NCBI RefSeq assembly: GCF_017592545.1
Contig: NZ_JAGFOA010000001.1
Span: 657,587-721,586 of the forward strand
DNA: 64,000 nt
Origin: Microbacterium stercoris
Lineage (GTDB): Bacteria > Actinomycetota > Actinomycetes > Actinomycetales > Microbacteriaceae
Direction of reading: 5' to 3'
Under the pieces are notes generated by a model that searched no databases, was not told the DNA's origin, and saw nothing but the letters and a program-made list of their open reading frames with translations. The position numbers were made by a program, and so were the translations under genes. This document shows positions 41,315-52,943 of this stretch, piece by piece (the first letter of the stretch is position 1; each line of letters begins with the position of its first letter).

Positions 41315-42061
41315 ATGACCACCGAGCCTTCCGCCGGCGACCGCGACGACCGCGCTGAGGCGCGGATGTCGGCCTCCGACGTGCTGGGCGGCGCGTTCGG
41401 CGATGCCGCCCGTCGGATCGGGGGCGACTCGGCCGAGGAGACGACGGCCGGTGGCGTCGTCTGGAAGGCCATGGGCGGCTTCCGCGGGGTGCTGGAGTCG
41501 ATCCTGCCGAGCCTCACCTTCGTGCTCGTCTACACGTTCTGGCCCGAGCCCCTCTATCTGTCCCTCGCTCTGTCTGTCGGCATGGCAGCGGTGTTCACCG
41601 TGCTGCGGTTCGCGCAGCGGTCGACGCCCGCGGCGGCTCTCGGCGGTCTTGTGGCTGCCGGCGCTGCGGCCGCACTCGCACTGTGGACCGGCGACGGGCG
41701 CGACAACTTCGTCTTCGGGCTGATCACCAACGCCGCATACGGCACCGCCTACCTGGTGTCGGCGGTGATCGGCTGGTCGCTGATCGGACTTCTCGTCGGC
41801 TTCCTCGTCGGCGAGGGTGTCGAGTGGCGCAAGGATCGCCGCAAGAGGCGCGTGTTCTTCTGGTTGGCGATCGCGTGGTCGGCGTTGTTCTTCGCGCGTC
41901 TCGCGGTGCAGCTGCCTCTCTACCTGGCCCACGAGACGGCGCTGCTGGGCACACTCAAGCTGGTGATGGGGCTGCCGCTGTTCGCCCCGCTGGTGGCGGT
42001 GACCTGGCTCGCCGCGCGATCCCTCTACCCGGGACACCGCCTGGCGGGTCGCGACTCCTGA
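41315..42061 (+). CDS. DUF3159 integral membrane protein
   Basis: 248 residues with about five or six membrane segments, beginning at residue 65 (FRGVLESILPSLTFVLVYTFW) and with a cytoplasmic basic loop VEWRKDRRKRRVFF. Synteny with Mycobacterium Rv2694c. Substrate or function unknown. In many relatives trkA-type potassium genes follow; here aconitase follows after 164 nt. The ATG at 41315 is favoured over an earlier in-frame start that overlaps DUF3710. Confidence 0.88.
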   Translation: MTTEPSAGDRDDRAEARMSASDVLGGAFGDAARRIGGDSAEETTAGGVVWKAMGGFRGVLESILPSLTFVLVYTFWPEPLYLSLALSVGMAAVFTVLRFAQRSTPAAALGGLVAAGAAAALALWTGDGRDNFVFGLITNAAYGTAYLVSAVIGWSLIGLLVGFLVGEGVEWRKDRRKRRVFFWLAIAWSALFFARLAVQLPLYLAHETALLGTLKLVMGLPLFAPLVAVTWLAARSLYPGHRLAGRDS

Positions 42062-42081
42062 CGATGCGTACGGCGTGGTAG

Positions 42082-42105
42082 ATTTATCTCGACGTCAAGA
42101 TAAAT
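42082..42105 (+). promoter_or_regulatory. 24-nt AT-rich palindrome upstream of acnA
   Basis: Arms ATTTATCT and AGATAAAT flank a GACGTC core with one mismatched pair. AT-rich sequence is rare in this genome. It is 121 nt before the acnA start and overlaps a possible -10 (TAGATT at 42079-42084), so it is best read as a repressor operator. I do not know which regulator binds it. Confidence 0.6.
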
Positions 42106-42184
42106 CCCTCATCCCGCGGTGGCGTCCCGCGCCCTCCGCCTGTTAGGTCCGCCTTGCTGGCCGTGCACTCGCACAGGAGGCAGG

Positions 42185-42225
42185 ATGGGGAGCGCAAAGC
42201 GCGGTCGACCAGGAGGAGACAGCCC

Positions 42226-42238
<13 letters not shown>
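42185..42238 (+). other. Possible 17-codon upstream ORF overlapping the acnA start
   Basis: ATG at 42185 runs 17 codons in a frame different from acnA and ends inside it. AGGAGG precedes at 42175-42180 with only 4 nt spacing, and a second AGGAGG (42211) serves acnA. It may couple or attenuate translation; no sequence conservation can be tested here. Confidence 0.25.
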
Positions 42239-45063
<2,825 letters not shown>

Positions 45064-45075
45064 CGCATCCTGTCG

Positions 45076-45117
45076 AACGGCCCCCGGTCATCCCGCAAGG
45101 GATCGCCGGGGGTCGTT
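45076..45117 (+). terminator. Terminator after acnA
   Basis: AACGGCCCCCGG / CCGGGGGTCGTT outer stem, ATCCC/GGGAT inner stem and a GCAA loop, 12 nt after the acnA stop. Confidence 0.8.
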
Positions 45118-45148
45118 CGTCGTTCGTCGGAATCCCAGAACCCCGGCG

Positions 45149-45154
45149 TAGGCT
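45149..45154 (+). promoter_or_regulatory. -10 hexamer for leaderless dxs
   Basis: TAGGCT (context GGCGTAGGCTCGGGGC), 6 nt before the ATG at 45161. Confidence 0.5.
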
Positions 45155-45160
45155 CGGGGC

Positions 45161-47119
45161 ATGAGTCTTCTGGACGGGATCCACGGTCCGCGCGATCTCG
45201 ATGCGCTCTCGCCGGCGCAGCTGACGGACCTGGCTGCGGAGATCCGCGAGTTCCTCGTGGAGAACGTTGCGCGTACGGGCGGGCACCTCGGGCCGAACCT
45301 GGGCGTCGTGGAGCTCACGATCGCGCTTCACCGCGTCTTCGCCTCGCCGGACGACCCCATCATCTTCGACACGGGGCACCAGTCCTACGTGCACAAGCTC
45401 CTCACCGGACGCCAGGACTTCTCGGCTCTGCGGGCGCGCGGCGGCCTGGCCGGCTACCCTCAGCGCTCCGAGAGCCCTCACGATGTGGTCGAGTCCTCGC
45501 ATGCCTCCAGCTCACTGAGCTGGGCCGATGGCATCTCGCGCGCCTTCGCCGCGACCGGACGTGCCGACCGCCATGTCGTGGCCGTCGTCGGCGACGGCGC
45601 CCTCACAGGCGGCATGACCTGGGAAGCGCTCAACAACATCACCGACGACAACGAGCGCAACCTCGTGATCGTCGTGAACGACAACGGTCGCTCCTATGCG
45701 CCGACGATCGGGGGCATGGCCCGCCACCTCAATCGGGTGCGCACCACCGAGACCTACCGCGATCTGTCGAAGAAGTCGTCGAACGTCGCCGGCCGCTTCG
45801 GGTCGGTCGGGCGCGCGATCTACCGCGGGGTCCGCGGCGGGACCCACGGCTTCCTTTCTCGCTTCACGAACAACTCCTCGCTCTACTCCAATCTCGACGT
45901 GAAGTATCTCGGCCCCGTCGACGGGCACGACCTGCCCGCGCTGCTCGAGACGCTGGCGCTGGCGAAGTCGTACGGCGCTCCGGTGATCGTGCACGTCATC
46001 ACGGAGAAGGGCCGCGGCTATCAGCCCGCCCGCGACGACGAGTTCGACCAGTTCCACGCCGTCGGGCGCATCGATCCCGCGACCGGCGGGGCGCTCGGCG
46101 GGGCTTCGGCACCCGGCTGGACAGACGTCTTCGCGGAAGAGCTCGTCAAGGTGGGGGAGCGGCGAGAGGATGTCATCGCGATGACCGCCGCGATGCTGCG
46201 ACCGACCGGGCTCGCACCGTTCGCCGAGCGCTTCCCCGAGCGCGTCTACGACGTCGGCATCGCCGAGCAGCACGCGGTCGCCTCGGCAGCGGGGCTCGCC
46301 TACGGCGGGCTTCACCCGGTCGTCGCGCTCTACTCGACGTTCGTCAACCGCGCTTTCGATCAGGTGCTGATGGATGTCGCCCTGCATCGTGCAGGGGTCA
46401 CGTTCGTGCTCGATCGCTCGGGCGTCACGGGACCGGACGGACCCAGCCACCATGGCATGTGGGATCTCGCCCTGCTGCACATCGTGCCGCGGATCCGCAT
46501 CGCAGCGCCGCGCGATGAGGCCCGTCTGCGCGAGGAGCTGCAGGAGGCGGTCGACGTGCGCGACGCGCCCACGGTGATCCGGTTCCCGAAGGGCGCGGTC
46601 GGGGAGGACATCCCTGCCATCGAGCGGCTGTCCGACGGTGTCGACGTCCTCGAGAGGGGCGAGACCGAAGACGTGCTGATCGTGGGCATCGGGCCGTTCG
46701 CGCGCCTGGCGCTCGACGTGGCGCAGCGTCTTCGGGCGCAGGGCATCGGCGCGACCGTGATCGACCCGCGCTGGGTGGTGCCGGTGGCCTCGTCGCTCGT
46801 CGAGCTCGCAGCCCGCCACCGTCTTGTCATCACTCTCGAGGACGGCATCCGCGTCGGTGGCGTCGGCACGCGCGTGCGGCAGGTGCTGCGCGAGGCGGGC
46901 ATCGACACGGCCGTGGACGAACTCGGCCTGCCCGATGAGTTCCTGGATCACGCCTCGCGAGAGCAGATCCTCGAGGATGCGGGTCTGACCCCCGCCAAGA
47001 TCGCCCAGGACGTTGTGGCCCAGGTGCTCGGCACCCGCGTGCCGGTGGCCCGCAAAGAGCCCGGAAAAGGGCTCCCCGCCGTGACCGGCGAGTTCCGCCT
47101 GCACGCGCCGAAGAGCTGA
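45161..47119 (+). CDS. dxs: 1-deoxy-D-xylulose-5-phosphate synthase
   Basis: 652 residues. First step of the MEP isoprenoid pathway: condenses pyruvate and glyceraldehyde 3-phosphate with thiamine diphosphate. Seen are RTGGHLGPNLGVVELTIALH, the ThDP motif GDGALTGGMTWEALNNI...VNDN, and the C-terminal pyrimidine domain with DVGIAEQHAVASAAGLA and VLDRSGVTGPDGPSHHG. Normal family length. The start agrees with the -10 spacing. The rnd-DUF3000 genes that flank dxs in Mycobacterium are found about 13 kb away here, so this conserved block is split. Confidence 0.96.
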   Translation: MSLLDGIHGPRDLDALSPAQLTDLAAEIREFLVENVARTGGHLGPNLGVVELTIALHRVFASPDDPIIFDTGHQSYVHKLLTGRQDFSALRARGGLAGYPQRSESPHDVVESSHASSSLSWADGISRAFAATGRADRHVVAVVGDGALTGGMTWEALNNITDDNERNLVIVVNDNGRSYAPTIGGMARHLNRVRTTETYRDLSKKSSNVAGRFGSVGRAIYRGVRGGTHGFLSRFTNNSSLYSNLDVKYLGPVDGHDLPALLETLALAKSYGAPVIVHVITEKGRGYQPARDDEFDQFHAVGRIDPATGGALGGASAPGWTDVFAEELVKVGERREDVIAMTAAMLRPTGLAPFAERFPERVYDVGIAEQHAVASAAGLAYGGLHPVVALYSTFVNRAFDQVLMDVALHRAGVTFVLDRSGVTGPDGPSHHGMWDLALLHIVPRIRIAAPRDEARLREELQEAVDVRDAPTVIRFPKGAVGEDIPAIERLSDGVDVLERGETEDVLIVGIGPFARLALDVAQRLRAQGIGATVIDPRWVVPVASSLVELAARHRLVITLEDGIRVGGVGTRVRQVLREAGIDTAVDELGLPDEFLDHASREQILEDAGLTPAKIAQDVVAQVLGTRVPVARKEPGKGLPAVTGEFRLHAPKS

Positions 47120-47210
47120 CGCGCAGCGCCGCGGGGGGCTTTTCCTAGCGGTTCGGAGGGTTTTGTGACGGCGCGTGTCGCGAAGCGCGCGTCGCTCGGG
47201 GCATCCTCCC

Positions 47211-47216
47211 TACGCT
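47211..47216 (+). promoter_or_regulatory. -10 hexamer for second TauE/SafE gene
   Basis: TACGCT (context CCCTACGCTCGGGGAC), 7 nt before the ATG at 47224. Confidence 0.45.
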
Positions 47217-47223
47217 CGGGGAC

Positions 47224-48156
47224 ATGCAGACGATCATCCTCCTCGCTCTCGTCGGACTCGGAGCGCAGCTCGTCGACGGTGCGTTGGGCATGGCCTACGG
47301 CGTCACCTCGACGAGTCTGCTCCTTGCAGTGGGTCTTGCGCCCGCTGCCGCCAGTGCTTCCGTGCACCTGGCCGAGGTCGGCACCACCCTCGCCTCCGGG
47401 CTCTCGCACTGGCGCTTCGGCAACGTCGACTGGCGCGCCGCGCTGAAGATCGGCATCCCCGGCGCTGTGGGCGCGTTCGCGGGGGCGACGTTCCTTTCGG
47501 GGCTGGCCACCGACATCGCCAAGCCCTACACCAGCGCCATCCTGCTGGCTCTCGGCATCTACGTGCTCGTGCGCTTCACCATCAAGGGGCTCCCGGGCCG
47601 GCGCAGTGACAAGCCGCTCACGCTGAAGTTCCTGGCGCCCCTCGGTCTCGTCGGCGGCTTCCTCGACGCATCGGGCGGGGGTGGGTGGGGGCCGGTCGGC
47701 ACCCCCGCGCTGCTGTCGAGCGGTCGCCTCGAGCCGCGGAAGGTGATCGGAACGATCGATGCGTCGGAGTTCCTCGTCGCGATCGCCGCGTCGATCGGCT
47801 TCTTCATCGGTCTCAGCGGCGCGGGCGTCGACCTCACGTGGGTCATCGCGCTGCTGGCCGGTGGTGTGATCGCCGCTCCTCTCGCTGCGTGGATCGTGCG
47901 TCTCATCCCCGCTCGCATCCTCGGATCGGCGGTCGGCGGTCTCATCGTGCTCACCAACGTGCGCACGATCCTCACCTCGCTCGAGGTCTCCGATGAGGTG
48001 CTGGGACTCTCGCTCGCGGCAATCGCCTTCATCTGGGCGGTGGCCGTCGCGTGGTCGATCAGCGAGCACCGCAAGGCCGTGGCGGCCGGTCTCGCCGAGA
48101 AGGACGCCGCCACCAAGGCCGATGAGGCCCGCGAGGCGGCCCTCGTCACGGACTGA
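47224..48156 (+). CDS. TauE/SafE family permease (second of two), next to the sulfate operon
   Basis: 310 residues, eight or more hydrophobic segments and the two family halves: VGLGAQLVDGALGMAYGVTSTSLLLAVGLAP and LVGGFLDASGGGGWGPVGTPALL, then an acidic Glu/Ala-rich cytoplasmic tail. It shares little beyond the fold with the protein at 33652. It is convergent to the last gene of the sulfate assimilation operon and so may import sulfate or export sulfite; this is inferred from location. ATG start set by the -10. Confidence 0.85.
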   Translation: MQTIILLALVGLGAQLVDGALGMAYGVTSTSLLLAVGLAPAAASASVHLAEVGTTLASGLSHWRFGNVDWRAALKIGIPGAVGAFAGATFLSGLATDIAKPYTSAILLALGIYVLVRFTIKGLPGRRSDKPLTLKFLAPLGLVGGFLDASGGGGWGPVGTPALLSSGRLEPRKVIGTIDASEFLVAIAASIGFFIGLSGAGVDLTWVIALLAGGVIAAPLAAWIVRLIPARILGSAVGGLIVLTNVRTILTSLEVSDEVLGLSLAAIAFIWAVAVAWSISEHRKAVAAGLAEKDAATKADEAREAALVTD

Positions 48157-48171
48157 GCAGGCTGGGAACGA

Positions 48172-48207
48172 CGAAGCCCCCGCGATTCACGGATCGCGGG
48201 GGCTTCG
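48172..48207. terminator. Bidirectional terminator between TauE/SafE gene and the cys operon
   Basis: CGAAGCCCCCGCGAT / ATCGCGGGGGCTTCG with a 6-nt loop; a 15-bp perfect stem in a 64-nt convergent gap, serving both units. Confidence 0.85.
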
Positions 48208-48220
48208 GTATTGCGCTGCG

Positions 48221-48547
48221 TCAGTGGCCCTCGCTCTGAGGGGGCAGGGCCGCGATGATCGGGTGGTCCTTGGGGGTCACGCCGGTCTTGGCGGCGCCGC
48301 CCGGGGAGCCGATCTCGTCGAAGAACTCGACGTTGGCCTTGTAGTAGTCCTGCCACTCGTCGGGCAGGTCGTCCTCGTAGTAGATGGCCTCGACGGGGCA
48401 CACCGGCTCGCACGCACCGCAGTCGACGCACTCATCGGGGTGAATGTAGAGGCTGCGCTCACCCTCGTAGATGCAGTCCACGGGGCACTCGTCGATGCAC
48501 GCGCGATCCTTGACGTCCACACACGGCAGGGCGATGACGTACGTCAT
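48221..48547 (-). CDS. fdxA: Seven-iron ferredoxin
   Basis: 108 residues. Cys arrangement of a [3Fe-4S][4Fe-4S] ferredoxin: [21 protein letters not shown] (C-x7-C-x3-CP) and [21 protein letters not shown] (C-x2-C-x2-C-x3-CP), followed by an acidic C-terminal extension. It should carry electrons from the ferredoxin-NADP reductase encoded directly upstream to sulfite reductase at the head of the operon. The ATG overlaps the fprA stop (ATGA), so the two redox partners are made together. Confidence 0.95.
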   Translation of the reverse strand: MTYVIALPCVDVKDRACIDECPVDCIYEGERSLYIHPDECVDCGACEPVCPVEAIYYEDDLPDEWQDYYKANVEFFDEIGSPGGAAKTGVTPKDHPIIAALPPQSEGH

Positions 48548-49905
48548 GCGCCCGCGAGCGCGCCGGAGCGCGAGATCTCGACCTGCTCGTCGCGCGGAAC
48601 GACCTTCACACGCTCCCGCGTGTAGAGATGCGTCTCGCCGAGCGCGCGCTCATGGGCGTCCAGCGCGAGCCATCCGGCCCACGTCGTGTACTCGACCTCG
48701 CGCTCGTCGAGAAGCTCGAGCAGTCCCGTCTCGAGCGGGGTCGTCAGGATGCCGGCCTGCGCGTCGGTGACGAGATGGTCGACGGTCTCCATGGCGTCCG
48801 ACTTCGTGTGGCCGATGAGACCCACCGGACCGCGCTTGATCCATCCCGTCGCGTAAAGCCCCTGGATGCCCGCGACCCGGCCCTCGATGTTCGAGATGAC
48901 GCCCTTGATGGGGTCGAACGGGGCGCCGTCGATCGGCGAGCCGAAGTAGCCGACCGCACGGTACACGGCCTGAAGCGGATACTCGGCGAACTCGCCGGTG
49001 CCGACGAGGCGACCATCTTCGATGCGCGTGCGCTCGAACCGCATCGCCTCCACCTTCTCGTCGCCGAGGATCTCGGCCGGCGCGTGCCAGAAGTGCAGGT
49101 GCACACGGCGGCTCGCCCCCGTGAGCTGCTCACCCCGCCAGGCATTGAGGGTGCGCAGCATGATCTTCATCTGGTTCGTCGACGCGGACGCCAGGTCCAC
49201 CCCCTCGAAATCCGCCTCATCGAGGACGATGTCGACATCGTTCAGCTCGCCGAGCTCACGAAGCTCGATGGGGGTGAACTTGATATCGGCGGGCCCGCGG
49301 CGCCCGAAGACGTGGACGTCGGTGACCGGTGAGGACTCGAGCCCCTCGAGCACGTTGTCGGGGATCTCCGTCGAGCGCAGATCGACCGGGTGCTTGGCGA
49401 GCATCCGTGCGACGTCGAGGGCGACGTTGCCGTTGCCGATGACCGCGATCTGCTCCGCCTCGAGCGGCCAGGTGCGCGGCACATCCGGATGACCGTCGAA
49501 CCAGGAGACGAAATCGGCGGCGCCGTACGAGCCGTCCTTGTCGACGCCGGGGATGTCGAGCGCGGCGTCGCGGATCGCACCGGTCGCCAGGATCACCGCG
49601 TGGTAGCGCTCACGCAGCTCGTCAAGGGAGACGTCCTTGCCCACTTCGATGTTTCCGAGGAAGCGGATGCGGCCGGAGTCGAGCATCTCCTCGAGGGAGT
49701 TGATGATGCCCTTGATGCGCGGGTGATCGGGCGAGACGCCGTAGCGGATCAGGCCGTACGGGGCCGGCAGCGATTCGAGCAGGTCGATCGCCACTGTGCC
49801 GCCGGCCTCCTCGACGGCGTTCGCGAGGAGGTTTCCGGCGTAGATGCCCGCCGGGCCGGCGCCGACAATGGCGACGCGCAGGTCGAGAGGGGAGTCCGAG
49901 CTCAT
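48544..49905 (-). CDS. fprA: Ferredoxin-NADP reductase, FprA type
   Basis: 453 residues. FAD-binding N-terminus [17 protein letters not shown], then [21 protein letters not shown], the NADP-binding [20 protein letters not shown], and [19 protein letters not shown], with a final [21 protein letters not shown]. The fold is that of the adrenodoxin-reductase-like FprA of actinobacteria. It supplies electrons from NADPH to FdxA. ATG at 49905 with AAGGAAG 6 nt upstream; a longer upstream frame has no such signal. The preceding gene (cobA) ends 23 nt away. Confidence 0.94.
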   Translation of the reverse strand: MSSDSPLDLRVAIVGAGPAGIYAGNLLANAVEEAGGTVAIDLLESLPAPYGLIRYGVSPDHPRIKGIINSLEEMLDSGRIRFLGNIEVGKDVSLDELRERYHAVILATGAIRDAALDIPGVDKDGSYGAADFVSWFDGHPDVPRTWPLEAEQIAVIGNGNVALDVARMLAKHPVDLRSTEIPDNVLEGLESSPVTDVHVFGRRGPADIKFTPIELRELGELNDVDIVLDEADFEGVDLASASTNQMKIMLRTLNAWRGEQLTGASRRVHLHFWHAPAEILGDEKVEAMRFERTRIEDGRLVGTGEFAEYPLQAVYRAVGYFGSPIDGAPFDPIKGVISNIEGRVAGIQGLYATGWIKRGPVGLIGHTKSDAMETVDHLVTDAQAGILTTPLETGLLELLDEREVEYTTWAGWLALDAHERALGETHLYTRERVKVVPRDEQVEISRSGALAGA

Positions 49906-49928
49906 GGGGCTTCCTTGTCGTTCGTGGA

Positions 49929-50702
49929 TCAGCCGACGCTCGGGCGCACAGCGCCGCGGAGGTCGGCGGGAGCAGAAGGGCTGAGGGTGACGACATCGCC
50001 GATGACGACGACGGCCGGGTTGCGCACCTTCGCCAGGGCGGCGATGTGCGCGATGGTGTCCAGGGTTCCGAAGGTGACGCGCTGGCCGGCCCCGTAGCCG
50101 TCCTCGACGATCGCGACGGGGCATCCGCCACCACGGCTGCGGCTGAGCACCTGCGCCGAATGGGCGAGCGTGCCCACTCCCATCAGCAGGACGACCGTGT
50201 GGTCGCGCCCACCCGGGAGATCCTCGATGAGGACGTGTCCGGACAGCACGGTGAACCCTGCGGCGACGTCCCGGGCGGTCACGGGGATACCCGCGACGGC
50301 GGGCACCGAGATCGCGCTCGTGATGCCCGGCACGACGTCGATGGCGATGCCGGCCTCGACGCAGCGCTGGATTTCCTCGCTCCCGCGGCCGAACACGTAG
50401 GGGTCGCCGCCCTTGAGCCGCACGACGTCCCGTCCGGCCCGCGCATGATCGACGAGCAGCTGCGAGATCTCCTCCTGGGTGACGGGATGGTGGCCCGGGT
50501 GCTTGCCGACGTCGATGACCTCGGCCGACAGCACGACGCCATCGGCCTCCAGGCCCTCCAGCACGCTGCGGGCCCCCAACCGGTCGGCGACGATCACGTC
50601 GGCGCTCTCGAGGGCGCGCAGGCCGCGTACCGTCAGGAGGCCCGCGTCACCGGGACCCGCGCCAACCAGCGTGACGCGGCCCGCGGCGACCCTGTCAGCC
50701 AC
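49929..50702 (-). CDS. cobA: Uroporphyrinogen-III C-methyltransferase (SUMT)
   Basis: 257 residues. Tetrapyrrole methylase fold with VTLVGAGPGDAGLLTVRGLRAL, the loop RLKGGDPYVFGRGSEE and PGITSAISVPAVAGIPVT. It produces precorrin-2 from uroporphyrinogen III with two SAM. In this operon the product goes to siroheme for sulfite reductase. The precorrin-2 dehydrogenase and ferrochelatase domains of CysG are missing from this protein and from the window, so they must be elsewhere. GTG start at 50702; overlaps cysN by 8 nt. Confidence 0.94.
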   Translation of the reverse strand: MADRVAAGRVTLVGAGPGDAGLLTVRGLRALESADVIVADRLGARSVLEGLEADGVVLSAEVIDVGKHPGHHPVTQEEISQLLVDHARAGRDVVRLKGGDPYVFGRGSEEIQRCVEAGIAIDVVPGITSAISVPAVAGIPVTARDVAAGFTVLSGHVLIEDLPGGRDHTVVLLMGVGTLAHSAQVLSRSRGGGCPVAIVEDGYGAGQRVTFGTLDTIAHIAALAKVRNPAVVVIGDVVTLSPSAPADLRGAVRPSVG

Positions 50703-52011
50703 GGACGGTACCGGCGGCGATCGTGTGACCGTCGGCCGGGCGGATGACCAGGAACGATCCCGAGGTGCGCGAGGTCTCGTACGGCTCGAGGGGCAGCGCC
50801 TCGGCGAGGCGGATGCGCGCGCGGCCGATCTCGTTCACTTCGAGGCGGTCGGCGGGGACGTGCGCGAGCGAGTCGAGGTCGCGGCGGTCGACGATCTCGT
50901 CGACGATGCCCTGCACCGTCTTGGTGCCGTGCTTGACAAGGACGCGCGTTCCTCGGACCAGCGTCTGCTCATCGAGCAGGAACAGGTTCGCGTCGAGTTC
51001 CTTGGCGACCGCCGGCTCGGATCCCTCGGCGACGAGCACGCTTCCCCGCGCGGCATCGATGTCATCCGCGAGCTGGATCGCGACCGACTGCGGCGCGGCG
51101 GCCTCGACCACCGGCACACCGGCGAGCTCGACGGCCGCGACGGTTGTGACGATGCCGGCGGGCAGCACCTTCACGCGGTCTCCCACGCGGACCGATCCGG
51201 ATGAGATGCGGCCGGCGGCAGCGCGGTAGTCGCGGAGGCGCTCGGTCGCATCCGGATCGGAGGCGGTGAGCACGGGGGAGAGCCCGCCCTGCGGGCGGAG
51301 CACGAGCTGAACGGGAAGGCGGAAGGGTTCTGCCTCGCGCTGCTCGGCGTCGATCGCGGGCAGCGTCTCGAGCAGCTCGAGCAGCGACGGCCCGTCGTAC
51401 CACGGCGTGCGCTCAGACCGCTCGACGATGTTGTCGCCGGCCAGGGCGGACACCGGCAGCACGCGCACGTCGGTGAGGCCGAGCTCGGCCGTGACCTCGC
51501 GCACCTGCGCGGCGACCGGGGTGAAGGCATCCTCGGCGTAGTCGAGCAGGTCGATCTTGTTCACCGCGACGATGACGTGCGGCACGCGCAGCAGCGCCGT
51601 CACCGCGAGGTGGCGTCGGGTCTGCTCGAGCACGCCCTTGCGGCCGTCGATGAGCACGACCACGGCGTCGGCCGTCGTGGCGCCGGTGACCATGTTGCGC
51701 GTGTACTGCACGTGTCCCGGGCAGTCGGCCAGGATGAACGAGCGCTCTGCGGTTGCGAAATAGCGGTAGGCGACGTCGATCGTGATGCCCTGCTCGCGCT
51801 CGGCCCGGAGGCCGTCGGTGAGCAGCGCGAAGTCGATGCCGTCCGCGCCGGCGAAGCCGCGTTCCTTCGAGGTGCGGGCGACCTGCTCGAGCTGGTCGGC
51901 GAGGATCGCCTTGGAATCGTGCAGCAGACGGCCGACGAGGGTCGACTTGCCGTCGTCGACCGAGCCGGCGGTCGCGAAGCGGAAGAGCGTCGAGGGGGCG
52001 AGCGTGGTCAT
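50695..52011 (-). CDS. cysN: Sulfate adenylyltransferase subunit 1 (GTPase)
   Basis: 438 residues. GTPase core with GSVDDGKSTLVGRLLHDSK, the switch II DCPGHVQYTRNMVTGA, VNKIDLLDY and the SAL motif (PVSALAGDNI); then the EF-Tu-like beta-barrel domains. It drives APS formation by CysD. There is no fused APS kinase (CysC) domain, consistent with direct APS reduction. The ATG shares one base with the cysD stop (TGATG). Confidence 0.95.
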   Translation of the reverse strand: MTTLAPSTLFRFATAGSVDDGKSTLVGRLLHDSKAILADQLEQVARTSKERGFAGADGIDFALLTDGLRAEREQGITIDVAYRYFATAERSFILADCPGHVQYTRNMVTGATTADAVVVLIDGRKGVLEQTRRHLAVTALLRVPHVIVAVNKIDLLDYAEDAFTPVAAQVREVTAELGLTDVRVLPVSALAGDNIVERSERTPWYDGPSLLELLETLPAIDAEQREAEPFRLPVQLVLRPQGGLSPVLTASDPDATERLRDYRAAAGRISSGSVRVGDRVKVLPAGIVTTVAAVELAGVPVVEAAAPQSVAIQLADDIDAARGSVLVAEGSEPAVAKELDANLFLLDEQTLVRGTRVLVKHGTKTVQGIVDEIVDRRDLDSLAHVPADRLEVNEIGRARIRLAEALPLEPYETSRTSGSFLVIRPADGHTIAAGTVRG

Positions 52012-52943
52012 CAGAAGTATCCGTCCTTCTTGCGGTCTTCCATGGCCGCTTCGCTGATCCGGTCGTCCGCACGGGTGGCGCCGCGCTCGGTGAGGGTGGA
52101 CACCGCGACCTCCGCGACGATGTCCGACACGTGCGCCGAGGTCGACTCGACGGCGCCCGTGCAGCTCATGTCGCCGACCGTGCGGTAGCGCACCACGCGC
52201 TTCTCGACCGTCTCGTCCGCGCGGGGCTCCGAGACGGGGCTGACCGCGCGCCACATGCCGTCGCGGCGGTAGACCTCGCGCTCGTGCGCGAAGTAGAGCG
52301 GAGGCAGCGGGATGTTCTCCCGCTCGATGTAGCGCCAGATGTCGAGCTCGGTCCAGTTCGAGATGGGGAACACGCGCACGTGCTGGCCGGGGGTATGGCG
52401 GCCGTTGTAAAGGCTCCACAGCTCGGGCCGCTGGTTGCGGGGATCCCACTGCCCGAACTCGTCGCGCAGGGAGAAGATGCGCTCCTTGGCGCGCGCCTTG
52501 TCCTCGTCTCGGCGGGCGCCGCCGAAGACGGCGTCGTGCCTCCCCGCGGCGATGCCATCCAGCAGCGGCAGGGTCTGCAGCGGATTGCGCGTGCCGTCGG
52601 CGCGCTCGTGAAGGCGACCGTCGTCGATGTAGTCCTGCACGCGCGCGACCTCCAGCGTGAGACCGAGCCGCTCGACGGTCTCGTCCCGGAAGCGGATCAC
52701 TTCGGGGAAGTTGTGCCCGGTGTCGACGTGCAGCACCGGAAACGGCACACGACCCGGCAGGAAGGCCTTCGCAGCGAGGTGGAGAACGACCACCGAGTCC
52801 TTGCCGCCCGAGAACAGCAGAACGGGGCGGTCGAATTCGGCGACGACCTCGCGGATGACATGGATGGCCTCGGCCTCGAGAAGATCGAGGGTCGAAAGGC
52901 GCTGGCCGGTGCCCGCTCGCGGGACGGTGAGGGTGTCGCTCAT
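52011..52943 (-). CDS. cysD: Sulfate adenylyltransferase subunit 2
   Basis: 310 residues. PP-loop ATP pyrophosphatase motif LLFSGGKDSVVVLHLAAKAF, followed by VDTGHNFPEVIRFRDE and DAVFGGARRDEDKARAKERI; C-terminal RYRTVGDMSCTGAVES. It makes APS from sulfate and ATP together with CysN. Start at 52943, overlapping cysH by 4 nt. An in-frame Met five residues upstream (MRTPH) would lie inside cysH and is less likely. Confidence 0.95.
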   Translation of the reverse strand: MSDTLTVPRAGTGQRLSTLDLLEAEAIHVIREVVAEFDRPVLLFSGGKDSVVVLHLAAKAFLPGRVPFPVLHVDTGHNFPEVIRFRDETVERLGLTLEVARVQDYIDDGRLHERADGTRNPLQTLPLLDGIAAGRHDAVFGGARRDEDKARAKERIFSLRDEFGQWDPRNQRPELWSLYNGRHTPGQHVRVFPISNWTELDIWRYIERENIPLPPLYFAHEREVYRRDGMWRAVSPVSEPRADETVEKRVVRYRTVGDMSCTGAVESTSAHVSDIVAEVAVSTLTERGATRADDRISEAAMEDRKKDGYF

